This document shows, in pieces, positions 49,066 to 60,128 of a DNA stretch of 64,000 bases. This DNA is from Euwallacea fornicatus (Eukaryota; Arthropoda; Insecta; Coleoptera; Curculionidae): NCBI RefSeq assembly GCF_040115645.1, contig NC_089560.1, positions 3,410,001 through 3,474,000 of the forward strand. The letters are read 5' to 3'. A program made the translations under genes and the position numbers. Numbering within the stretch: the stretch's first letter is position 1; each line of letters begins with the position of its first letter. The notes beneath the pieces are model-generated. The model searched no databases and was not told the DNA's origin. It saw nothing but the letters and a program-made list of their open reading frames with translations.

Positions 49066-50109
49066 GTTGGATGCACTATATAAGTTTATGGAACCACTAT
49101 CCAATGGAGTTTCAAAAGGGAAAAAAGGGGAATCACGAGAATATTAATCCCGAAGGAGTCTTACATTTTACGAATATACGAGATAAGAGAGTTTGTAGAT
49201 AACTCGACCAACCACTCGCGAATTGAATGAAAACATGAACTGAGGAAAAAACAACCTGTTGAATTGGATAATTTGTTGGTTTGATGCGCATGCGTGGAGT
49301 TATATGACATGTTTGACTTAAGGCAACTACCATGTTCAGTTTACCGTAGGATTTATTTGGATTATTTTAAACTGTAACAGAAAATAATAATTAGGACCGC
49401 GAAAATAAATAACTATTTCTGTATTTACCTGAAAAAAATTAGAAAAAGTTATCGTTTATTATAAGTGAAAAGAATAGACAAATTTGTAAGTAACAATCAT
49501 GTGTAGATAATGTCAACAATTTGATATTTATTTAAATGTTTTACTATTTTGCAGGAATAAATAATTTTGCGGCAACAAATGCAGAAATAACCTTAAGCGA
49601 TCAATCTTAAGACTTAAAAAAATATATATAATAACTGAAAATTTAAATATTCATTGCTCTAGTTACAACGCACGGTAGTGCAGAGAGTAGTAAACGTTAA
49701 TCAGCTGAGTATTTTTGACATTTGTCAGCTTCTTCGTATTTATTATGATTTTCCGGATTCCTGGATTCGTTGAGTTTCCGATTGCTGTTATCCTGTTCTG
49801 AGTCCCTGACATTTGAGGTTGTAGTTGTGGGAGTTTGTTTTGTTTGAGGCAGGCAAATTTCAAGGTAACGCGGAACGAAAATAATATATCCTATTAATCC
49901 CGGCTGAGAACTGAACTCTTTGTGTCGGAAATACGGAACAAAATAAAATAAGTATAACCAGACAGAAATAAAATATGTGTTGATGATGCGCTTTTGATCT
50001 AAAAATATCAATTTGTGTAAATGAACAATAGGGGGGCAGAGCGCAGTTATTGGCTCAGTTTGTAATTTTCAGCCTGCTCCATCCTACCATTAATCAATGA
50101 TCCAGAACC
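49066..50109. promoter_or_regulatory. divergent promoter interval, GRAF / F-box gene
   Basis: About 1 kb between two divergent start codons. Minus-strand open frames at 49663-50011 lack any ATG and are not called. The interval should hold both transcription starts; no clear core promoter motif was identified. Confidence 0.4.
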
Positions 50110-52567
50110 ATGATAGTGCCACTGGAAATATTGGAACTTATCTTGCTAAAGTGCGATGGCAAAACCTTGTTGGCTGCTCAAAAGGCCTCCAATGTCATGA
50201 AAGAAACCATTGATTATTTGACAAGGGTAAGTTAAACCATCTTCATTGATTCATTTTTAATAACTTAAGGATCTAGGAATTTGATTGAATAACAAGTCAT
50301 TATTTACAATCAAAATTTCACAGCAGACAACTATTTAAGTCTCAAATCACTTGATGCCATGTATTCTAATCTCATGAATCTTGTGTGGATATGCTTTTAT
50401 TAATTATGGTTATTTTCTTTGAACTCAGATATTTCACTAGATATTTAATTGTTAGATATAATAATCCAGATTCCCCGAGTGTTTTTGAAAGTTGGGAAGG
50501 ATATCTCCCTAGTTATGTTGAAACTGTGCTTATTAATTTGATCCTGTAAATTTAGATTTTGATATTCTCTCAAAACTCTTTTTGCCTGGCTATTTCTGAT
50601 TATTCTTTCCTTAGTACTTCTTAAGGTGTGCTGTGGATTAATGGTAAAAGTTAAGGTAGAATAATTCATGTTCCATGATCTGAAATTGTTCGAAACACAG
50701 TTACTTAACAGAAAAAATTTGATTTTAGCCACCAGTTTGATTATTTTTCCCTTTTTGATTATATGTGAGGATTTTTTTTAACAATAGATGCCCATTCTTC
50801 ATAATCATCAATGACCAAGATGATTTACAGAAAACCCGGCTCTGGGAATGGTGCTGCAAAGAAGAAATACCAGCAGATCAACTAACAGAGTATTTGCTAT
50901 TGTACTTGCACCAAGCAGATGAAAAATGGTTGCAAATATACCAAAGGTGGAGCTCCTGGGAGTTTTACACACCAGAAATTTGTGATCCCAAACTCTGCCC
51001 TAATAACAGCTTTAAACGTGTCTCTACTATAGCTGTGTCAAGTATTGTCAATATCTCCCTGTAGCGACTTTTGTCATTCTCCTTAATATCTAGGTGATCA
51101 TATTGCTGTGGGCTCTGAAGATGGCAGACTGAAGCTCTATACAAGCCATTGGCATCCTGTATTTGAGCATCGGGTGATGGCAGTTAAGCTTACTAAACTT
51201 ACATTTATAGGATGTGAGTGATTTCCTTAAAGTTTGTTTAATAAAAATTTTATCAATACAAAATTCCAGATCATGATTATGATGATGTCATTAACCTGGA
51301 CATTTGCATAGTCGTAGCTTTTCACAAAGGGATCTCCATTGTATCTTTTAATGGTTTCAGAAAAGAACAATACGATATTCGGGACGTTAAGTCGCATAGG
51401 TGAGTTTCTGCATAAAGTTGTTTGAACATAACGTTTGATATCATTTTTGCAGCATTTACGGTAATTATTTGTGTATAGAGAAAGTTGGCGGGCGTATGAC
51501 TATATTGGAGGTCACAAAATTGCATGGAAGAAGAGAAATTAAAGAGATCTGGTTTACTCGAATATATTCGCCAAGGTGTATTACGTCTTATCAAATGTGG
51601 AATGAGAAATGTGTGGTTTTGATTAACGGTACCGTAACTACTGTTAACTATAAGAAGTCTACAATCACTCCCATGGAGGAAATGAAGAAAGTTGGAGATA
51701 TTAAGTTTTACGCGCCTCTGATGATGGACAGCTCCACTACACAGATTCTAAGAAATAATGTGATTATTAATATATGTATGGATACTGCAAATTAGATTTT
51801 TGATTCTGTTAATTCTGGAGGGTTTTTGCTTTTAGATAAAAATGCTTCGTGCCAGCCTCCTGATGTAATAGAGGACTATGTGGAAATAGTAATTTTAACG
51901 CAGAATAAAAAATACAGCAAGAAATTATTTAATACGTGGGAAATTTTCAAAAGCGATATAACGTGTACCTATTTATTTGGAAATACTTTTGTGGTGGCTA
52001 CTGCATGTGGCACGGTAAGTAAATAAGAGTGAATGCAATTTCAATTTTGTTTTTGTTTATTTTTAGATCGGATTCTTTAATTTTAATATTGAAATTTGAG
52101 AGTTGTTAAAAGGTTATTTTATGTGGGCATATATTTTTTAGTTACTTTCCATAGATACTGGCTGTCGCCCCCATTATGCATTCAACATACAAAATTAAAC
52201 CAACAATATTAAAGTCCGACAAGCATAATCGACTTCGCGTTAAAAATTCGAATATTTTTGACATAATGTGTGTGACTACTGCCATCTGACCGCGCTAATC
52301 AAAGAATCTTTCTCCCTTGTTTTCAATGAAGAAAAATCGTTTTCCAAAGGGATAAACTAATCTCATGTATTTCAGGTGTATTTCTATCGAGTGAGCAACT
52401 GGAAAAACTTTGACATGCATAAGTACATGAGTCGAGTAATCGTGGGAAAACACCCTATTATCAGCATAGCGATGAAGGAAACACCAAACGAACGAAAGTT
52501 TTATGTGTGTTCTAGGTTCGCCATTCACGAAATAACGTGTTGGTTGCCTTGCGTACGTTCAGACTGA
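50110..52567 (+). CDS. F-box protein with probable WD40-like beta-propeller
   Basis: Seven exons: 50110-50226, 50831-51041, 51094-51213, 51270-51399, 51453-51775, 51836-52014 and 52376-52567 (stop TGA). Phases 0, 1, 1, 2, 1 and 0; 423 residues. Residues of about 3-47 form an F-box (PLEILELILLKCDGKTLLAA, then KETIDYLTRKTRLWEWC), read across intron 1 using acceptor ACAG at 50827-50830. The rest is beta-rich with short repeated strands. DHIAVGSEDGRLKLY is a WD-repeat-like strand pair near residue 111, and later ICIVVAFHKGISIVSF, CVVLINGTVTTVNY and TFVVATACGTVYFYRV have the same rhythm. F-box proteins recruit substrates to SCF ubiquitin ligases through Skp1; the propeller would bind the substrate. 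I do not recognise a named orthologue. It is divergent from GRAF. Confidence 0.82.
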
Positions 52568-54609
52568 GTTTTTATTTGTACGAATTTCTTTTTGTTCGGA
52601 ACTGTTATAGATACTTTACCGTACTGCTGGGAGTTGAATTTGAAGAAATTTTGTGCCACATCATTTTTTTATGTAAAGCAAAACTGCTTAAGTTAAGTTA
52701 AATCGTGATATTATTTCTTATCTATACGTTATCGGATCAAAAGATGGGGTGAGTATTTATGGTCATGTTAGATTAAGTTTAATTCGGTACTTAAATAAGT
52801 TTTATGAAAACTTAAAAATTATTTTAAAAAAACTTCAAGATTTATTTAACTTGAAGCGTTCATATTACGAATAATTATATGGTTTACGTAAATTTCATTA
52901 TAATCACATATTTTACGTGCATAAAACTTATTAGTTCTGACTTAAAATCAGTGAGAACAGAATATTCTTGTCCCATCAAGCTTAATAAGAATAGTAATTT
53001 CAAACTAAAAAAAAGGCGACTGATACTTTGCAGCTTGTGTCAGTTTGTTTAGTTAACATTCTTATAGATTCCTATTTTTGTAGTATGTAATTTCTATATT
53101 CGTTTGTATCGATTTCTTAAGTGACGTATTTGTACTTTTATTATTGGCATTAAATTTTAAATTTAATTTCTTTAGTTTCATTTAGTATTCACCCATCATT
53201 CCATTAGCAAACCACAAATTCAGAAATTTATATATTTAATCTAGTTAATTCGTGTATTTGAATCATCGTCTCGGCTTATACTTTAGGGTCAAATTATTTA
53301 CGAACTCGTAACTTTATTAACCGAAATAGGTTTTAAGTAAAATACTCCGACATTGAAGTAACGTTATTTTATTGTACTCAGTCGTCTTAAAGATAGCTTC
53401 ACGTATCTACAGCCTTACTTCATTATAATAACAAACCTCGCGAATGCAAGGCCTTTCAACACCAAAATTCCAAAAAAAAATTTCAAGGCACACGTTTCGC
53501 GGAAAACAAGAATCCATTTTTTCAAGGTAACACCTTTTTTAGTTCGATTAAGTACGGCTGAAATGGTAAAATCGTATACGAACTAAATAATTATGATATA
53601 ATTAAAGCTATTTGCAATGCACCAAAAAAAATCAACAATTATTATCTGGGATCCTGAAAAATTGAATTGGTTGTATATGTACTTATTGTTATAATATACA
53701 AATTTGTGTAACAAAAATCCAATGAGAGTAAAAACCAATAACATGGGTAGGTACTCTGTGTGATGTATGAGTTCACTAAACGTATCAAACGTATTACTGA
53801 TGGAATAATAATTTGTTAATGTCTTAATAATTTATTAATCAACGATGTTAACGTCCCTACTCCTTACCAACTAGTTTTAAGTATAAAGCACCACTAAATG
53901 TTCGTCCAAACGGACAGATACTACAAATAATTATAAGTAAACTAGTAATAATATCACAAATTAGGGAGAAGGCAGTCAAATAATTATACGTGCTGTGGAC
54001 AAAAACGGTTAAATTTTATGGGTGATGAAAGCCATAGAATGACTTACAAATAGGGAGTTTTAAGTAAACCAAAAATGATAAATAAGTAGATTTTAAAAAA
54101 GAATTAAGCTATTAATATAGATAGGAAATACATACAAGTTCTAGTAAGTCATAGTTAAGGTATAAGTCCCTGGGCTTTTCCTTATATTTTACCAGGTGTT
54201 ATTTGGCTTTATATTCTCGATGCCGGGAAACGTATCCGGTTCGATGTAAGGACTAAACCTCTTGTAACTGCACGTCCCCAGACGAAGATTATTAATATAC
54301 TTGCGGGGCACTATTTGAATTGAGGAAAATTTACGCATGTAATCCAGTTCGGATACTAAGGATTTTTCATTTTCAGTCGTTTATACAAAAATATTGTTAT
54401 AACTAAGTCATTTTTGCCCTTCATCAATTATTGCACCTATAGAGAAATAAGTCTCACTCATCCTGCCTGCTCATCACTCCCATTAATCTGTATAATAACA
54501 CAAGTCGCACTGAACAATGCTGCTCCGGGTTCTTCATTGTCATCAAGCGCCAACTCAACCATTCGGACTTTTTGACTAGCAACGAAATAGATCACATAAT
54601 AATATGGTC
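52568..54609. other. convergent intergenic, F-box gene / goliath-type gene 3' ends
   Basis: About 2 kb of AT-rich sequence with no recognisable ORF. It presumably contains the 3' UTRs of both neighbours; insect goliath genes often have long 3' UTRs. Confidence 0.4.
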
Positions 54610-57600
54610 TCATTCCTGCTCACAACTCTCAATGGTGACCGCTGTAGATTGGGATGGTTCCCGCGGCGCTCCACACGTCACACAAAGATCAGGACGCTGC
54701 GATGATGACGTCGTTTCGGGAATAGACGTCGAAGGAGGGAATTGGTTTCTTGGGGGTAAACTCGGGGTCATCTCGTTGGGCGTTGACGCCCTGCTGCTGT
54801 CTTCGTCGCCTGAGATGTCGAAGGTACAGCGTCTCTGGAAAAGTGTTTTTTTTTTTTGCATTAATCAGAAAAGACTTGAATGTAAGAGAATGGACAGCAC
54901 CGTTGCAGAAATGTTGTCATTATTAATTGTTTTTAATAAGATATTTTCAGCTTCAAAGGTAAAACGATTTGCTGTTTTTTTCAGGGGAGACGATCACGCA
55001 GATTCATTCCTGTAGTTCGAAGTCGTCCAGTACCGTAAAGTGCAGTATTTTTTTGAAATTAGGAAACATCTTTGAGATGAACCTATAATGTAAGCAAATG
55101 TTCTTAATTGTTGGAAAAAACCTACATACAACGGCGGACGTATTTAATTGTAGTTCATTAATTTAATTGCTCTTTTAAAAAACCCAAGATATTTAGAAAG
55201 ATTATTTTTTTAAAGAATCATTAAAGATTCTTGATTAATTTTCCTCGTGATATAGGAAGCAACCTGGATTGGACATACTCAAAGATTAATAGAGGATGGG
55301 CTGTATGTAACAAGTTGAGAAAAGTCATATTTTTAACCAATTTGTAGCTCAAGAGGGCATATTTATAGCTTAAATCATTTGTTTTCAAGCATATTTTATA
55401 CATTTGCCCGGTACGCTTCATTTCGTTACCAGTTTACCTACCTGTTGATTAGTTATGACTATAGCCCTAATCTCTGGCAACGGACTTATACTCCCTCGCC
55501 GAGGGCTCAAGGGCTGGCTAACGTTGGAATTTTCAATAATATGATCTTCAAGACCATCTACTTGCAGGATGCTCTCTTGACTTCCAGTGAACTGCAAAGT
55601 CATTCGAAATTATAGCGAAATAAAAAAAAGGGTCGGTGCAATAGGAAAACAAACAGGATTTCCGATAGAGTTTTAGTGATTAACGTTTAAGAACAATATG
55701 TACCGCAGTGAAGACTTAAGTTAATCAATATAATATTTTTGTTATTTTATCAATTTACTGTGACATCAACACTAGGAAGGCGGGGACTTGCATGGAACTA
55801 AAGCTTTAGGTCATACGTTTGCGTTCACTTTAATTTTCTAACAGATGATAAAGCCATACCGTTAAGGCAATAAAAATCGCACGTTAATTTATTACAACTA
55901 AGTAGGTACGTATATAAAATCTCCCATGCCTGCAATAAACCTTTTGTTAGTATTCAGTCCAGGAACGCACGTTAGTACCGGATATCAACCACACCATCAA
56001 GCTATAATACAAGAATTATAAATAGGTCATTACCTCCACCGAGAAAAACCAAAGTCTCCAGCATGAAAAGAAACCAATGGCAGTGTGAGGTGTCGATTGT
56101 GTAGTATGTGGTGCACTATACAGTAAAATTATCACAGCGAGAATTAGGAATTGGCGGGATGACGCCTCAAAATAGGTGAAGTCACCATTGCGCCTACGCT
56201 CTATTAATCTATAAGTTCTAGCGATACTTCTACTAGCTTCTATACACATCTAGAACAGATAGGTATCGGGGTTGAAGATGACGTTACTGACCACAAAGCC
56301 GTAGTGCTTCAGGATGTCCATTTTGCACATTGGACAAGTCCGGTGCTCGAGGAGCCAAGGGTCGATGCAGTTCTTATGAAATTCGTGGCTGAAATAAAGT
56401 ATTTGTTCAGTCGCATTGAATAGATATTATAGGTATAGAGAGACTTTACTTTAATATTTTTCTTATTTCGTTCGCAAAATCTACGATGTACGATATTTCC
56501 TGCGAAAAATTAACAGTTTGGTAGATAAGTAACTTTGTTTTTTATCACTGTGTATTGCTAAATCTAACCCGAATTAATTTTAAAATGCAGCCTTGACGAA
56601 CCTACTTTATATCTATACAGGGTGTCCCAGAAATAAATATCTATCGTAAATTTAGTTGTAACCGATCTTGATAAGATATATGAAGAAAATTGGTTCAACA
56701 TAACATTATGCAAATGCTCAGTTAACGAAATTCATTGGTTAATAAAATTTTTCGATTTTTAAACATTAGTTTCACATCTCATTCAGTTCGTGCGATAATT
56801 GGCTGAAATTTGGAGTATAAGTAACTTTATGTTGGTTTTCGAACGTTAGCAAATTTGAGCAAAATTGGATTTTTGACCCCAGTGCGATAGACCAGGATTT
56901 TTAGGATCATCCTGTCGGTTCTCCCAATCACAGGAAAAGTCCTGTAAAGCACAAACTGAAAAACTCTATAAACTTTAGCACTCTATATCCCGCTTAAGCA
57001 ACTTTTCCATACATATATTACTGTTCTCTATGTTTAATCAAGCTGTGGTTACATTTAAATTTACGGTACTTATTCCCAAGCATAGCTGTACAGACATCCG
57101 ACTTAAGCTTCCTAGTCCATTTCCTATCAGTCAGCAACCTTGCATGGTATCTCTCCGTGCATACGTTTATACAGGTTGTCCCTAGAATGATTGTACAAAG
57201 CTTGACCAAAAATGTATTGACCAAAAATCAAGCATTCTAGGCAAACTTGCCCATATCCAATGTTGGCTCGTTTTGCTGTTACAGAGCGTCAAAGTTTCCA
57301 AATTAATATCGCTTTTTCGAAATATTTGCTAAACGCTTTTATCAATTTTCATTAATTTTGGAACTAAGAGTTACTACAAAATTTTGAGTCTTATGTCGTA
57401 AACGGGATCTTTCTTCAATGAATGAAAATAGAAAAGTGGCATGTGATTCGGAAATAAAATTTGAATTTTTGCTACCCCTCGTATAAATGACTTAAATTAT
57501 TTCTCGGCCATAATATGACTTTATTTTGGAACAGTTTGCCTCTTTCAAAATTTTCTCCAGACATACAACTTTTCCGCAAAAAAATTATCTACGATACCTT

Positions 57601-59688
57601 GCAATTCATCATTGTTGTGAATGCAATATTAGAAAAAGCCCGACTCGATGCTCAAAGTACAGATTAGTTTTTTGAATCGATTTGAACACTGAATGTTTGT
57701 TATAAGATATGAAATAAGTTAGTAGTTGTTTAGAATTTGAACTTTTTCATATTTGCGCCCCGGTTAAACAATAATGATGAATTGCTAGGTGCAGTAAATA
57801 AGTTTTTGTAGCAAAACTGTATGCCTGGAGAAAATTTTCCAAGAGGCAAAAAAGTTTCAAAATAAAGTAAGCCAGTGACGGGGGGAAAACTAATTAATAT
57901 AAGGGATAACGAAAATACCAACTTTTATTTCCGAACCACACGAAATTTGAAATATTTCCACGCATTAAAAAAGACTCCGCTTGCATCAAAACCCCAATTT
58001 ATGTAGGAACTCTTAGTTCTAAAATTAGTGAAAATCGATAAATGTGTTTAGCAACTATTTTGAAAAACGATATGAATTTGGAAATCTTAGCACCCTGTAG
58101 CTGCAAAACGAGATAAGTTAGCCCGAACCGCCTCATTTTTGGTTAAATACTTTTAAGTCAAGCTTTGTGCGGACATTCCAGGGACGCTCTGTGTATTTTT
58201 AAACGTGTTAATTAATGTTACAGACAATATTTTCTACTAAGGTCAAGATAGGATACTAATAATAATTAGAGCTCCTTTGTTCGACCTGCAATAACGATTT
58301 CCTCACAATAGAATCAATTCTCATACGATCAAGTGACTATTAAAATAGTCGTCACGTCCACATGGTTATCGACATTAGAAATTTCTCGGATATTGCTTTA
58401 TTTGTGAACTATTGACTGTTTAAATAATATTAATTCGTACCGAGAAATAAAATAATATTATAAATTAATAATATAAAAAATAAAATAAAATAAAATTCAT
58501 ATGGAACTCGAGTTATAAACATTTAGCTTCTCGGTAGGAAGCCTACGTGTATGTGAGACATAAAGACGCAGTTTAAATGTCGAATAACAACAATCCTTTT
58601 GTGCAGACATAAAAAACAAAAAATAAGGAAATATGAGCAAGTAAATTAGCATTTCAAATTTAAGGTCAGTTCGTACACGCCTGGTTTCATTAAAAGACCG
58701 AGCCATGTCTTATTTGCGGTTTGAGAGGACGCAATGTGTGGTCTAGCACCTACTTAACATGAAGACATAAATTAGTCTCAGCTCAGTCTAGTTTGGACAC
58801 CATTATAGTACAGGAAATGCAGTTTTTGCTAACATAAACAACTACTTACCCACAAGGTAAAATTCTTAATGTGTCGCTTAATTTATACGGTTCTATGCAA
58901 ACAGCGCAACACTCTCCGTCTCCTTGTATTTCCTGAAAAGCACAAAGGTAAATTATTGTGAAATTCTGCGACCTTTAATGATGATTATTATTCAACTTTC
59001 CCCGAAGTCCTGTGGAGTGCAGTGAAATTTTATTTATTACAACGTAATGCTATTATTATAGTGATTAGCCTTGCGAAGTCGTTGTACGTACTTTCTAACT
59101 TGAATTTCCGGTAAGGAAAGTGTCCCTCAAATCCCACTTCTCGCAATGGACATTGGTACGGAAATTTGAGGGTATGTCATTAAACAGAAATATTAAAGCG
59201 AAGCTCTAATCAAAACAACCGTAATTTAGTGGGAGTTTCCGAAACCTCCAATTTGTCGGGAATTGAGTACAGAGGGTTGTTGTAGGAATTGCCCTTAAAA
59301 ATGTCAAGGTTGAAGGTGGGATTCGTAGGATTTCTCAGGGAAAAACAAAGTTTTAATGATAACATGTGTTCTTGCTTTCGGGCCGGAGTGTTTCGCTCAA
59401 AACCTTTTAATTCTGTAGAAGTGGAGACAAATTATTGCTTACCTTATCATCAGCCTTAAGACTCTTCGTAGGAATTTTAGACAGGGCCTTTTTGGCTGCA
59501 TTTCCAAGTTTCCTCTAAAAAATCAATCACTCATGTCATAATATCATTACACGCAAAAGCCAACACTTACTGTTAATTTATCCTTGGTTCTGATGTACCT
59601 GAACCTCTGTACATAGTAGAACACCAACCATGTCAAGGATATTATCATAAGAACTATGAAAGTTATGGACACGAAGAGCACAGAGGTC
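54610..59688 (-). CDS. gol: goliath-type transmembrane RING-H2 E3 ubiquitin ligase (5' exons missing)
   Basis: Six exons: 59688-59571, 59514-59443, 58932-58850, 56388-56292, 55591-55442 and 54834-54610 (stop TGA), phases 1 (first exon start), 0, 0, 2, 0 and 0. About 248 residues are visible. Exon one encodes a membrane segment (SVLFVSITFIVLMIISLTWL) and the juxtamembrane YYVQRFRYIRTKDKLT. The RING-H2 runs CCAVCIEPYKLSDTLRILPC, then GHEFHKNCIDPWLLEHRTC and PMCKMDILKHYG. The tail has FTGSQESILQVD, a Ser/Pro-rich stretch and a C-terminal CVTCGAPRE. The family (RNF13/RNF130/RNF150, fly goliath and godzilla) ubiquitinates endosomal proteins. The signal peptide and protease-associated domain must lie upstream; I could not find them in 59689-64000, so they are probably outside the window. 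Goliath is preferred to godzilla on the RING and tail. Confidence 0.9.
56617..57000. repeat. solo TACAGGGTG-type element end
   Basis: TATACAGGGTGTCCCAGAAA at about 56616 resembles the ends of the foldback elements. A matching inverted end was not found nearby, so the right boundary is a guess. Confidence 0.35.
57170..58196. repeat. foldback element, family F, in goliath-type gene intron
   Basis: Left ATACAGGTTGTCCCTAGAAT and then GTACAAAGCTTGACCAAAAA pair with a right end whose reverse complement reads TACACAGAGCGTCCCTGGAA and then GCACAAAGCTTGACTTAAAA. Inner blocks also pair: GCTAAACGCTTTTATC against GATAAATGTGTTTAGC, and AATTTTGGAACTAAGAGTT against AACTCTTAGTTCTAAAATT. About 1.03 kb. Confidence 0.88.
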
Positions 59689-60030
59689 CTAAAATGAAAT
59701 TGATAAAAGTAAATAAAAGGTAGGTGAAGAGCGTCTTATACCCTAGATAGAAGTAGATGGTTCAGACACATAACTCATTTCGCCTTGAAATGATTACTTG
59801 TTGCATAATTACTCGTTGAAATATGAAATAATAATATAATTATCGCTACTACATATTATTATTTGGTTTCGCCTTGCAGTTTCTACCTTATTCCGCAAAA
59901 TTTAAATTGGATTATTGTTGTTTCTTGGTTACACAATCTGCCAGACATAACAAAACCGATTAAATTTGATATTATTGCAACGGGAATGTTTCTTGACAAA
60001 ATAGCGAATGCAGAAGCTCTTAAATCGTGT
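59689..60030. other. intron or 5' region of the goliath-type gene
   Basis: No exon recognised. The acceptor for the transmembrane exon is at 59690-59689 (minus strand). The upstream donor was not found in this window. Confidence 0.4.
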
Positions 60031-60031
60031 T

Positions 60032-60032
<1 letters not shown>

Positions 60033-60126
<94 letters not shown>
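60033..60126 (+). repeat. (CA)47 microsatellite abutting a TACAGGG-type element end
   Basis: Ninety-four bases of perfect CA repeat, followed immediately by GGGTGTCCTATTAAC. The last CA therefore forms the CACAGGGTGTCC start of an element end of the same type as the foldbacks. Confidence 0.95.

Positions 60127-60128
<2 letters not shown>

Noticed and set aside
49066..49104. 13-codon N-terminal extension of GRAF
   Set aside because: The extended frame starts at TTG, not ATG. The downstream ATG at 49065 has a better context and matches where the family begins.
49663..50011. Minus-strand open frames of 66 and 104 codons with a hydrophobic start, between GRAF and the F-box gene
   Set aside because: Neither has an ATG (both begin at TTG), no upstream exon with a fitting phase was found, and no family was recognised.
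50765..50830. Upstream extension of F-box gene exon 2 (RCPFFIIINDQDDLQ)
   Set aside because: The acceptor that would include it (AATAG at about 50786) gives the wrong phase with exon 1. Acceptor ACAG at 50830 keeps frame and restores the normal F-box spacing.
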